A DNA stretch of 64,000 bases from Actinospica sp035552695 (GTDB lineage: Bacteria > Actinomycetota > Actinomycetes > Streptomycetales > Catenulisporaceae): positions 6,362 through 70,361 of the forward strand of contig NZ_DASZKT010000011.1 in the NCBI RefSeq assembly GCF_035552695.1, written 5' to 3'. Below, in pieces: positions 52,606 to 61,281 of the stretch. Under the pieces are notes generated by a model. The model made no database searches. It was not told the DNA's origin and saw nothing but the letters and a program-made list of their open reading frames with translations. The position numbers and the translations under genes are program-made. The stretch's first letter is position 1; every line of letters starts with the position of its first letter.

Positions 52606-53946
52606 CTAGCTCGGGGCGTACCGGGGCCAGGGGCGGGTGGATTCGAGTTGGGCGGCCAGGTTCAACAGCGTGCGCTCGCCGCCGGGGCGGGCCACGAGCT
52701 GGACGCCGATGGGCATGCCGCGGTCGTCGATGCCCGCGGGGACGTTCATGGCGGGCCAGCCGGCGATGTTCCAGGGGGCGAAGAGGCTTGCGACCTTGAG
52801 GCTCGTCAAGCTGTTGCGGAGCACGTCGCGCCGGCCCCAGCGTTCGGCTGCGGGCGCGGGCTGGGAGAGGGCGGGCAGGAGCAGGACGTCGACGGCGCCG
52901 AAGAACTGCTCGGCGGCGCCCGAACGCCAGCGTTCGCGGGAGCGGGCGCCGTCGGCGTGCAGGGCGGTCAGGGCGTGGCCGATCGCAGACATCTGCTTCG
53001 TGCGGCGGTCGAGGCGGTTGCGGTCCAGTGGCCTCGCGGTCTCCCAGGCGAAGCCGAACCAGCTGCGGACCGCGGCGGTGCCGAGCCAGGACGGGTAGGC
53101 GGTGGTGTGCGACGTGACGTTATGACCGAGGTCTGCGAACGCGGTCGCGACGGCCTTGGTCGCGGCGACGAACTGCGGGTCGATCGGGAGACCGACCTGG
53201 GCTTGGCGCGTCGAGATGCCGATGCGCAGCGTTCCCGGGTCGCCGAGCGTGCCGAGCTCGGGGGCGTCGGCCATGACGGACAGGGCGAGAGCGGCGTCCT
53301 GCACGGTCGTGGCCAGCGGGCCGTTCTCGGACAGGCCGCCCCAGACCGGCGTGCCGTCGATGCTCGCCGGCACGACGCCGGTGCCGGGCTTGATGCCGAC
53401 CAGCCCGCAGCACGCCGCGGGGATGCGGATCGAGCCGAGGCCGTCGTTGCCGTGTGCGAGCGGGACCAGTCCGGCCGCGACCGCCGCCGCGCTGCCTCCG
53501 GACGAGCCACCCGGGGTACGGCGCCGGTCCCAGGGGTTGCGCGCGATTCCGTAGACGCTGTCGGTCATCGGCGGCAGGCACAGCTCCGGCACGTTGGTCA
53601 GACCGACGACGATCGCGCCCGCCGCTCTCAGCCTGGCGGTGACCGGATGGTCCTGCGCGCGTTCGGAATCGTCGGTGGCGGCGGAGCCGTTGCGCATCTG
53701 CTCGCCGGCGACCTCGATGTTGTCCTTGACGGCGACGGGGACCCCGGCGAGCGGGAGGCCGGCGAGATCCGTGCGCGCCTGCACGTCCGCCGCCTCGGCG
53801 CGGGCGCGCTCGGCCCGGACCACGCGGAACGCGCCGATCTCCGGGTCGAGCCGCGCGATCCGGTCCAGGTACTCGCCGACGACCTCGGTGGGGCGCAGTT
53901 CGCCGGCGCGTACGGCGTGCGCGATGCCGCTGGCGGTCGAAGTCAT
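52606..53946 (-). CDS. amidase signature-family hydrolase
   Basis: A 446-residue amidase. The Ser-cis-Ser-Lys triad is visible: Lys74 in GVPVAVKDNI, the GGSSGGSA segment (~147-153, cis-Ser) and the nucleophile Ser172 in DGLGSIRIPA. The family includes amidases, glutamyl-tRNA amidotransferase A and hydrolases of unknown substrates; no gatB or gatC is nearby, so a stand-alone amidase is likely. It converges with the ThrRS gene (14-bp gap). ATG 53946 begins at the normal family position. Confidence 0.92.
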   Translation of the reverse strand: MTSTASGIAHAVRAGELRPTEVVGEYLDRIARLDPEIGAFRVVRAERARAEAADVQARTDLAGLPLAGVPVAVKDNIEVAGEQMRNGSAATDDSERAQDHPVTARLRAAGAIVVGLTNVPELCLPPMTDSVYGIARNPWDRRRTPGGSSGGSAAAVAAGLVPLAHGNDGLGSIRIPAACCGLVGIKPGTGVVPASIDGTPVWGGLSENGPLATTVQDAALALSVMADAPELGTLGDPGTLRIGISTRQAQVGLPIDPQFVAATKAVATAFADLGHNVTSHTTAYPSWLGTAAVRSWFGFAWETARPLDRNRLDRRTKQMSAIGHALTALHADGARSRERWRSGAAEQFFGAVDVLLLPALSQPAPAAERWGRRDVLRNSLTSLKVASLFAPWNIAGWPAMNVPAGIDDRGMPIGVQLVARPGGERTLLNLAAQLESTRPWPRYAPS

Positions 53947-54014
53947 GCGGAGATTATGCCCGGGTTCCGCGCGGGAACCCGGGCACATCGCCGAAATGCC
54001 GAACTCAGCCTGGA

Positions 54015-54437
54015 CTAGGACATCTGGTAGAAGTCGCTGTAGTGGTCCGGGCTGTAGTACCAGACCCCCGTGTCGGTGTCGTGCACGATCCGGTACGCGT
54101 CGCGGTGGGCACCGCAGGCGCGCTCGTACACGTCGTACTCGTAGTAGGTGTCGCCGTTGGGCAGCTGGCCGTCGTCGTTGTAGTACTCGCCGCCGGCGTA
54201 GCTGCACTCGCCGTCGGACAGGTTGACCCAGCCGCGCGAGGTCGGGTCGCCGAGCGAGTCCCAGGTCTGGACGGCGGACGCGGCGTCGGCGCAGCCGGAG
54301 ACGGTGCAGGAGCTGTAGACCTCGGCCTGGGCCGGGCCCGCGCTCAGGGTCACGCCGAGCCCGGCGGTGACGACGGCGGCGAGCACCGCGACCGTCCGCT
54401 TGGGCAGCGCGAGGCGCTTCATTATGTGGGTAGACAC
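54015..54437 (-). CDS. secreted guanyl-specific ribonuclease (RNase Sa/T1 family)
   Basis: A 140-residue secreted protein: a signal peptide (1-38, ending PAQA) and a ~100-residue RNase domain with one likely disulfide pair near its start (Cys44, Cys49) and another (Cys78, Cys108). Catalytic residues line up with RNase Sa: Glu100 in TYYEYDV, Arg116 in AYRIVHD and His132 in SPDHYSDF. It would cleave RNA after G outside the cell. No barstar-type inhibitor gene is adjacent. A GTG start at 54437 is chosen because AAGGAAA lies just upstream, while the ATG at 54422 has none. Confidence 0.9.
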   Translation of the reverse strand: MSTHIMKRLALPKRTVAVLAAVVTAGLGVTLSAGPAQAEVYSSCTVSGCADAASAVQTWDSLGDPTSRGWVNLSDGECSYAGGEYYNDDGQLPNGDTYYEYDVYERACGAHRDAYRIVHDTDTGVWYYSPDHYSDFYQMS

Positions 54438-54649
54438 AGTTTTTCCTTGTTACAGAGTGTGGGTAGAGCATCAATGTTCTGATGCGCTCGTGCAAGACCC
54501 AACGTAACGCCGCCCAGATGGCGGGTCCAGGACTCTTCGCATTAATGCGCGGTTAACAGAAGTCGGCGATACTGGTCTATCCGGCCGCGATGGGTAATTC
54601 CCTGGCAAAGTCACTCTTCGTGCCCGCGTCGACACGCTCGGCACCGTGC

Positions 54650-55262
54650 GGTCACGCCGCCCCGGGAACCGCCCCCCGAGAAATGGTCCGACAGCGGCGC
54701 CGTGACCTGGAAGGAAGTCGGCGGCACCGGCACCGACCCGATCGTCCGGTCCTGCCGCAGTCCAGCTCCGGCACGCGCTCCCAGTGGCTGTCCGACATCG
54801 GCGTCACCACCCCGGGCTCCTGCGTGATCAACGGTTCCTACAACGGGACCACGATCGAGGAGAACGAGGGCACCAACGCCGTCTACACCACCGCCGACCC
54901 GAGCTACAAGGACGTGTTCGGCATCTTCTCCGGTGGCAGCGACGTCTGCCAGGTCTGCACCAAGAAGTGCCCGGACGACGTCGGCAGCCTGGTCCTCGAG
55001 GACATCGGCGGCAAGGCGCCGCTGACCTCCACGCACACCATCAACGTGACGGGCCTGACCGCCTTCCCGTCCAAGTACATCCGCGGCCTGTACTTCGTGA
55101 CCCTCAACGCCGGCACCGCCTCGGCGCCGAAGGTCCCGACCACGCCGATCGACTACACCGAGTTCCTCGGCCAGGGCAACACCAGCGGCTGGATCTGCGG
55201 TACGACGGCGGCGGCTCACCCGACCACGTGCGTCGTCCAGTTCGCCGGGCTCGGGCCGCACG
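54650..55262 (+). pseudogene. remnant of a secreted PstS-like substrate-binding protein
   Basis: Two frames together encode an internal piece of a phosphate-binding-like secreted protein. The first frame contains WSDSGAVTWKEVGGTGTDPIV. After a frame change near 54755 it continues with SSSGTRSQWLSDIGV, IEENEGTNAVY and several hundred bases ending CVVQFAGLGP at about 55262. The signal peptide and N-terminal lobe are missing, and the 3' end runs directly into an antisense ECF sigma fragment. Frameshift plus double truncation make this a pseudogene. The segment upstream, 54438-54650, shows only promoter-like AT-richer DNA. Confidence 0.6.
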
Positions 55263-55265
55263 TGC

Positions 55266-55520
55266 GTGCGTGCGTTTCCACCAGGATGTGCGTTGCTCGG
55301 ACAGATAGGCGTTCATCAGGATTGCCCCGACGTAGGCGTCCAGGTTGTCCGCCGATTCGGCACGCCGCCAGTGCACATAAAGGCGGGTGAGTGCGATCTG
55401 TGTCAGATCCTCGGCGCGATGCCAGTCCCGGCACAGCAGGTAGGCGATCCGCCGCAGCCGCGTGAGCGCCCCCGCCGCGTACTCCGCGAACGCCTCCTCG
55501 CCGTCATCTCTCCCCGTCAT
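55266..55520 (-). pseudogene. ECF sigma factor, N-terminal (sigma-2) fragment
   Basis: From an ATG at 55520 the frame encodes about 83 residues of ECF sigma-2 (YLLCRDWHRAEDLTQIALTRLYVHWRRA, DAYVGAILMNAYLSEQRTSWWKR). Then similarity stops abruptly at a CGTGCGTGCGT run near 55266-55280 where the PstS-like remnant begins. The sigma-4 DNA-binding half is absent, so it cannot work as a normal sigma factor. The frame itself continues to 55104 through sequence that is antisense to the remnant. Confidence 0.72.
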
Positions 55521-55666
55521 GCAGCCCTCCGCCGGATCGCCGTCTCATGACCCCTTAGTGCGCCCGCTCGACGAAAAGGTTGCCCGCACCCCGGAATCGA
55601 CGCAACGGTCCGGCGCTTCAGCACGTCTTAACCGCTCGAGGGAAGAAACAAGGAGGGGGCTCCATT

Positions 55667-57589
55667 GTGAGCTATGAGAATTCCGGCAACGGGCCGGAAG
55701 GTTGGTACAACGGCCAGCAGGATCCGGCGAACGGCTGGCAGCCCGCGCCGGGTCCGGCCGGCAACGGCTGGCAGCAGCCGGCGCCGGGTCCGGTTCCGGG
55801 GCCGTTCGGCGCGCTGCCCGCGGCGCCGACCCCGGGCCCCTTCGACGGGGCGGCCGAGCCGGCCGGGCCGCCGCGGCGTCCGCGGACGAAGCTGGCCGTG
55901 GCCACCGGGATCGGCGTCGTCGGCATCATCGGCCTCGCCACGGTGCTCGTGATGAGCCAGACCGGCAACGCCGCGTCGGGCGGCAAGAACAACAGCGCGG
56001 CCGGGGCGCACAGCACCTCGGCCTCGCCGACGCCGAGCGGCTTCCAGCCGACCGCGACGACTCCGGCTGCTGCCGCGGCGGAGACGGCGCAGGTGTTCCT
56101 TTCCGCCTGGGAGAGCGGAAACTTCAAGCAGGCCGCCTCGTACACGGACAACCCGGCCGAGGCGCAGACCGTGCTCACCGCGTACGGCACGGGGCTGAAC
56201 CTCAACGGCCTCAAGCTGACGCCGCAGGGCTCCACGGCCGCGGGCGTCGTGACGTTCTCGGTCGCCGCCAACACCAACACCGGCGGCGCGAGCTCGAACA
56301 AGGCGACGTACGCGAGCGGCACCTGGACGTACACGTCCAAGCTGACCGCGTACAAGAAGGGCGGCGGCTGGTGGATCAAGTGGGATCCGAGCTCCGTCGC
56401 GCCGAACATGACCTCGTCCACGCACCCGGTCGCGCTGGTGGTCAAGCCGGGGGCGGCTAAGGTCACCGACGCGTCCGGCAACGACCTGTCCTCGAGCTCG
56501 CAGTCCGCGCTGCAGGACGTCGGGTCGATAATGAAGCAGAACACGAAGTCGACGCAGGGCACCGCGGGCCTTGAGGTCGTGCTCGAGGACTCCTCGGGCA
56601 AGGTCGTGGACGGCTCGAAGCAGGTCCTGTCGACGGCGGTGAGCACCGCGACCGTCAAGACCACGATCGATCCGACGATGGAGGCGCTCGCCACCAGCGC
56701 CGTCGGCCAACTGCCGCGCAGCGGGCTGGTCGTGCTCCGGCCGTCAACCGGCGCGATTCTCGCGGTGGCCAACAGTTCGGGCTCCAGCGACCTCGCGCTC
56801 ACCGGCACGCTCGCTCCCGGCTCGTCGTTCAAGGTGGTCAGCACGACCGCCCTGCTCGCGGACGGCATGCTGCCACAGGGCATCAACAGCCAGGTCGGGT
56901 GCCCGCTGGTCGAGGACGTGCAGGGAGTGAAGATCCACAACAGCACGTCCAGCGCGAACAGTTCCGCCGGCACCGAGGACTTCGAGCCGAACAACACGCC
57001 GTTCAGCACGGACTTCGCGCAGTCCTGCAACAACGCCTTCACCCAGTGGTGGCAGCAGATGGCGGGCGGCAAGCTCGCCGGCGCCGCCTCCACGTACTAC
57101 GGCCTGAACGAGTCCTGGGACATCGGCCTCGGTTCGCAGGGTTCGTACTTCTCCATGCCGAGCCACCAGAGCGGCTCCGAGCTGGCCGAGGAGCTCTACG
57201 GCCAGGGCCAGATCCAGGCGAACCCGCTCACGATGGCCTCGGTCGCGGCGACCGTGGACACCGGCACCTTCCACCAGCCGTACCTGGTGTCCGGCCTGAC
57301 CGACATGGCGAGCGCCACCGCGCTGCCGTCCTCGGTCAAGTCGCAGCTGTGGACCGTGATGCACGAAGTGATCACCAGCGGCACCGCCGACGCCGTCGGC
57401 TTCGGCTCCGGCGTCTACGGCAAGACCGGCACCGCCGAGGCCGACGCGAACAAGGACCACTACCCCAACGGCTGGATGATCGTGTTCGACCCGAACAAGG
57501 ACCTCGCGATCGCCGCCGTGGTAGTCGACTCCAACTTCGGCGCCAAGACCGCCGGCCCCGAGGTCAACTACGTGCTCCAGCACTCGTAG
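55667..57589 (+). CDS. penicillin-binding protein, class B-like transpeptidase with NTF2-like domain
   Basis: A 640-residue membrane-anchored protein. A Gly/Pro-rich cytoplasmic segment (1-65) precedes a transmembrane helix (~70-92), a Ser/Thr/Pro linker, an NTF2-like MecA-N domain (~125-225) and a transpeptidase domain. The active-site motifs are intact: SSFK (Ser386, Lys389), SCN (Ser453, Asn455) and KTG (586-588). The usual dimerisation domain is shortened. It probably cross-links peptidoglycan, perhaps as a specialised or beta-lactam-tolerant PBP. GTG 55667 follows AGGAGGGGG. A strong terminator follows. Confidence 0.93.
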   Translation: MSYENSGNGPEGWYNGQQDPANGWQPAPGPAGNGWQQPAPGPVPGPFGALPAAPTPGPFDGAAEPAGPPRRPRTKLAVATGIGVVGIIGLATVLVMSQTGNAASGGKNNSAAGAHSTSASPTPSGFQPTATTPAAAAAETAQVFLSAWESGNFKQAASYTDNPAEAQTVLTAYGTGLNLNGLKLTPQGSTAAGVVTFSVAANTNTGGASSNKATYASGTWTYTSKLTAYKKGGGWWIKWDPSSVAPNMTSSTHPVALVVKPGAAKVTDASGNDLSSSSQSALQDVGSIMKQNTKSTQGTAGLEVVLEDSSGKVVDGSKQVLSTAVSTATVKTTIDPTMEALATSAVGQLPRSGLVVLRPSTGAILAVANSSGSSDLALTGTLAPGSSFKVVSTTALLADGMLPQGINSQVGCPLVEDVQGVKIHNSTSSANSSAGTEDFEPNNTPFSTDFAQSCNNAFTQWWQQMAGGKLAGAASTYYGLNESWDIGLGSQGSYFSMPSHQSGSELAEELYGQGQIQANPLTMASVAATVDTGTFHQPYLVSGLTDMASATALPSSVKSQLWTVMHEVITSGTADAVGFGSGVYGKTGTAEADANKDHYPNGWMIVFDPNKDLAIAAVVVDSNFGAKTAGPEVNYVLQHS

Positions 57590-57626
57590 GCGCACCTAGG
57601 CACGCGTAGCACCAACCTGTGTTCTG

Positions 57627-57676
57627 AGCACTGGCCGCGCGGCTCCTCAGGGGGGCCGCGCGGCCAGTGCTTTCTT
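57627..57676 (+). terminator. Rho-independent terminator after the PBP gene
   Basis: A perfect 17-bp stem (57627-57643 with 57655-57671; arm AGCACTGGCCGCGCGGC), an 11-nt loop and a TTCTTT tail, 37 bp after the stop. Confidence 0.94.
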
Positions 57677-57679
57677 TCG

Positions 57680-57810
57680 GTAGTCGGGCTGCGGTTTGCT
57701 GTTCGCTGCGCTCCCTCGGGAGTAACGCCCTGCGGGCTACGGGCCTTCGGCGTCGCACGCTCGCAGAGCTCGCTCCGCGACACCCACGGCGACGCCCGAC
57801 CCTTGCGTCC
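57680..57810. repeat. intergenic repeat, copy C (3' part of the 42-kb repeat)
   Basis: The ~100-bp GCTGCGCTCCCTCGGG...GGCGACGCCCGACCC block found twice at 41.9-42.2 kb recurs here once in the same orientation, between the PBP terminator and the AAA+ gene end. Only the second half of the unit is present. Confidence 0.75.
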
Positions 57811-57855
57811 GCATATGATCTCTCATTCGCGCCTGCCCAGCGAAGTGGCTTGTGC

Positions 57856-60800
57856 CTACAAGTACATTCCCGGCAGCGGTCCGCGGTCGGTGTCGAGGGA
57901 GTCGGGGAGGTCGGCGGCGAGGAGTAGGGCGACGTCACCTTCGAAGCCGGGGTCTGTGATGCGTAGGGCCTGGCGGGCGACGGTGCGTTCTAGGGCGTTG
58001 CGGATCAGGCGGGCGTTGCCGAAGGAGGAGTCGCGGGGGACGGAGCGGAGGCGGTCGAGCAGGATGGGGCGCAGCCGCTCGTCCAGGGTGAGGCCGGCCT
58101 GCTCGGCCATCGTCGCGAAGATCTCGGCCAGCTCGGGCCCGTCGTAGTCGGGGAACGCGAGGTGCACGGGGAAACGCGAGGCCAGGCCGGGGTTGCTGAC
58201 CAGGAAGCCCGCCATCCCGGCCTCGTATCCGGCAACGATGACGATCAGGTCGCCGCGGTTGTCCTCCATCAGCTTCAGCAGCGTGGCCACGGCCTCCTGG
58301 CCGAAGTCCCACGGGGAGCTCGGGGTGAGCGCGTACGCCTCGTCGATGAACAGGACTCCGCCGAGCGCCTGGCGGACGACGCCCGCGACCTTGGCCGCGG
58401 TCTGGCCGACGTATCCGGCTACCAGGTCGGCGCGCGAGGCCTCGACGAGGTGCCCCGAGGAGAGCAGGCCCAGCTGCGCGTAGACCTCGGCGATCACTCT
58501 GGCGACGACGGTCTTTCCGGTGCCCGGGTTGCCGGTGAAGACCATGTGCCGCGCCGGGGCCGTCACGGGCAGCCCGGCCTCGCGGCGCAGGGCCTCCGCC
58601 TGGACTCCGGCGGCCAGCATCCGCACCTCCTTCTTGACCTCGTCGAGCCCGACCATCGCCGCGAGTTCCTTGAGCGGATCGCCGGGCGGGCTGGTGCGTA
58701 TCCGGCCGCTGAGGGTCTCGGGGAAGTCCTCCGCGAGCAGCAGGTCGGCGGCCGGGGCGGGGGCCGACTCCACCAGGGACAGCCGCCGCACCTGACGGGC
58801 CATCGCCCGGTCGAGCACGTTGCGCATCAACCGGGCGTTGCCGAAGGACCGGCCGCGCGACTGCTTGAGCAGCAGGCCGCCGACCTTCTCGCGCACTCCG
58901 GGGCCGAGGTTCAGGCCCGCCGAGCGCGCCTGCGCCGCGAGGATCTCCAGCAGTTGATCGTCGCTGTAGTCAGGCAGCCGCAGCGTCGTCGGGAACCTGG
59001 AGGCGAGGCCCGGGTTCGCGGCGAGGAACTGGTGCATCTCCGACTCGTACCCCGCGACGATCACGATCAGCTCGTCGCGGGAGTCCTCCATGTGCCGGAT
59101 CAGCTCGCTGATGGCCTCGGGGCCGTAGTCGTTGCTGGTGCCGCCGATGAGCGCGTACGCCTCGTCGATGAACAGCACGCCGCCGATCGCCTCGTTGATC
59201 TTGCGGCGGGTCTTCGCGGCGGTCTGGCCCACGTAGTCGGCGACCAGGTCGACCCGGGAGACCTCGACCAGGTGCCCGGAGGAGAGCACGCCGAGGTTCT
59301 TGCAGATCTGCGCGATCAGCCGTGCCACCTGCGTCTTCCCGGTTCCGGGATTGCCCGTCAGCACGAGGTGGCGCACCGGATCCGGCACCACGATCCCGTG
59401 CTCGCGGCGCCGCTTCGCCGCCGCGGACTGGGCAAGCCAGAGGTCGACCTCCTCCTTGACCTCGTCGATGCCGATCATCGCGCGGAGTTCGGCGAGCGGG
59501 TCGCCGGAGTTCGCGTCGGCGAGGAACGCACCGGGCGCCGGGATGTCCGGACGCCGTACGACGGGGGAGTCCGCGCCCGCATGGCGCCGCAGCACCGTCT
59601 CCGCGAGCCGATGGGCCAGCCGCGCGTTACGCAGGTTCCGGTACGGCGCCGTGCGCACCAGCAGTTCACCCGCGGCGACGGCGGCCGGCCGGGTCACCGT
59701 GCCCCCGCGCTCCTGCACGGCGCGGGTGAACAGCTCCGCGTATCCGTGTTCGTCGAAGGGCCGGGTGTGGATGAGCTCGAGGCGCTGCATGATCGCCGGG
59801 TTCACGCGGCGGACCTGCTCATCGCCGCCCTGCTCGGTCAGCGCCACGACGTGCAACCGGGGGTAGACGTCGATGAGCCGGTGCAGCTCCTCGGCCAGGC
59901 TGCCGCCGCTCTGCGGGTCGAGCGCGATCAGGTCCAGGTTCTCGATCACCAGCAGCCGCTCGCCGACGCACTCGCGGGCCAGCTTGTGGAAGGTGGAGAC
60001 GGCGTCGGGCTGCCTGGCGAACATCGCGTCCGAGATCCACAGCGGGTCTTCCTTCAGCCCGCGGCCACGCATCAGCCGCGCGAGCTCAAGGGTCAGGTCG
60101 TGCTTGCCGGTGCCATCGGGGCCTGAGATCAGAACCTTCAGCTGACCCTTCGGCCGCGAAGCCAGCGATCGCAGCGCCGCGACCGCCTCTTCCTGGCCGA
60201 TCAGCGCGGAATCCAGTTCGTCTGCGTCCGCCGCCTTGGCGTCGGCCGCGCCATCGGACCCGCCGGACGCCTGCTCACGCTGTGCCAGTCGGGCCGCGAT
60301 CGGATTCTCGGTGGCGCGCCGGGTCTGGGTCAGCCGGACCCGGTCGAAGGTGAACCCGCCGACCTGCACCAGGTAGTCGTCCACGTCCACGGGATCGTTC
60401 GGCAGACCCTTGACCGCGCACACGAAGCGCACCGCCATGTCCACCCACGTCCGCGCGGCCTCCACGTGACCGGCCGCGACGGCTCGCGCGAGCCACGAGC
60501 GCGTCTGCTTGGTCCACTGCGCGGCGCTGCCGACCTCGCACGGCGTGAGCAGCTCCGCCGCGCGGTCGCCGAGCGCGGCCGTCAGCTCGACCGGGGGAGT
60601 GTCCTGGCCGAGCGCCCGCAGCAGGCCGGAAAGACCGGCGATCGGGGCTTCCGGCGCCTCGGGAATCGCGGCGCGCAGGTATTCGTGCGCCGCGACGAGC
60701 CCGTCGGCGACCCAGCCGAGATGGCTGATCGGCCCGGCGAGCTCCGGGAGCAGCTGCACGGTCCTGTCGTCGGCAGCCGCGGCCCAGGCCGTGCGCTGCT

Positions 60801-61281
60801 CCTTGGGGAAGACCGTGTGGTCGGCCGCGGGCTTCGCGTAGAGGCTCAGCAGAGCCTTGAGCCGGTCGCGCAGCGGGACTAAGGGCTCGAAGACGCGCAC
60901 GCACTCCTCCGCGAACCCGATCGCGTCCTGCCGGTGCTTGAGGTACCACTCCGGCGCGTGCAGGTCGAAGTTGTGCGGCGGACGCCATTCCGTGCAGGCC
61001 ACGCCCCAGGTCGCGGGTTCGCGCTTGGGTATGCGCGGCGGGTCGAAGAAGGAACCGAGGATCTCCTTCTCGATGTCGACCCGGGACCCGCTGCGCACGC
61101 CGCCGATCCCGAGCAGGTAGTCGAGGATCCGGGAGAGCTCGTCGCGCACCACCTCGGGCTGTCCGTCGGCCCGCGGATCGTCCATCAACGCCTTGGCGCG
61201 CTTGGTGATCTTCTCGAGGGTGCCCCTGGGCACCTGCCACGGCTCAGGGTACGCATATACGTCGAGGATCGGCGTGTCCAT
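57856..61281 (-). CDS. triple AAA+ ATPase with two CbxX/EccA-like modules
   Basis: An 1141-residue cytoplasmic protein. Residues ~1-330 are helical without a recognised family. A first AAA-like module has a variant P-loop GPDGTGKHD (~388) and lacks a clear Walker B Asp-Glu, so it may be regulatory. Two complete CbxX/CfqX modules follow, with P-loops GNPGTGKT at ~642 and ~915, Walker B motifs GVLFIDEAYAL, sensor-1 region IVIVAGYE and arginine finger segments NPGLASRFP. Such ATPases remodel protein complexes (EccA of type VII secretion, CbbX Rubisco activase). Its ATG overlaps the stop of the TPR gene by one base, so both are made together. Confidence 0.9.
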   Translation of the reverse strand: MDTPILDVYAYPEPWQVPRGTLEKITKRAKALMDDPRADGQPEVVRDELSRILDYLLGIGGVRSGSRVDIEKEILGSFFDPPRIPKREPATWGVACTEWRPPHNFDLHAPEWYLKHRQDAIGFAEECVRVFEPLVPLRDRLKALLSLYAKPAADHTVFPKEQRTAWAAAADDRTVQLLPELAGPISHLGWVADGLVAAHEYLRAAIPEAPEAPIAGLSGLLRALGQDTPPVELTAALGDRAAELLTPCEVGSAAQWTKQTRSWLARAVAAGHVEAARTWVDMAVRFVCAVKGLPNDPVDVDDYLVQVGGFTFDRVRLTQTRRATENPIAARLAQREQASGGSDGAADAKAADADELDSALIGQEEAVAALRSLASRPKGQLKVLISGPDGTGKHDLTLELARLMRGRGLKEDPLWISDAMFARQPDAVSTFHKLARECVGERLLVIENLDLIALDPQSGGSLAEELHRLIDVYPRLHVVALTEQGGDEQVRRVNPAIMQRLELIHTRPFDEHGYAELFTRAVQERGGTVTRPAAVAAGELLVRTAPYRNLRNARLAHRLAETVLRRHAGADSPVVRRPDIPAPGAFLADANSGDPLAELRAMIGIDEVKEEVDLWLAQSAAAKRRREHGIVVPDPVRHLVLTGNPGTGKTQVARLIAQICKNLGVLSSGHLVEVSRVDLVADYVGQTAAKTRRKINEAIGGVLFIDEAYALIGGTSNDYGPEAISELIRHMEDSRDELIVIVAGYESEMHQFLAANPGLASRFPTTLRLPDYSDDQLLEILAAQARSAGLNLGPGVREKVGGLLLKQSRGRSFGNARLMRNVLDRAMARQVRRLSLVESAPAPAADLLLAEDFPETLSGRIRTSPPGDPLKELAAMVGLDEVKKEVRMLAAGVQAEALRREAGLPVTAPARHMVFTGNPGTGKTVVARVIAEVYAQLGLLSSGHLVEASRADLVAGYVGQTAAKVAGVVRQALGGVLFIDEAYALTPSSPWDFGQEAVATLLKLMEDNRGDLIVIVAGYEAGMAGFLVSNPGLASRFPVHLAFPDYDGPELAEIFATMAEQAGLTLDERLRPILLDRLRSVPRDSSFGNARLIRNALERTVARQALRITDPGFEGDVALLLAADLPDSLDTDRGPLPGMYL

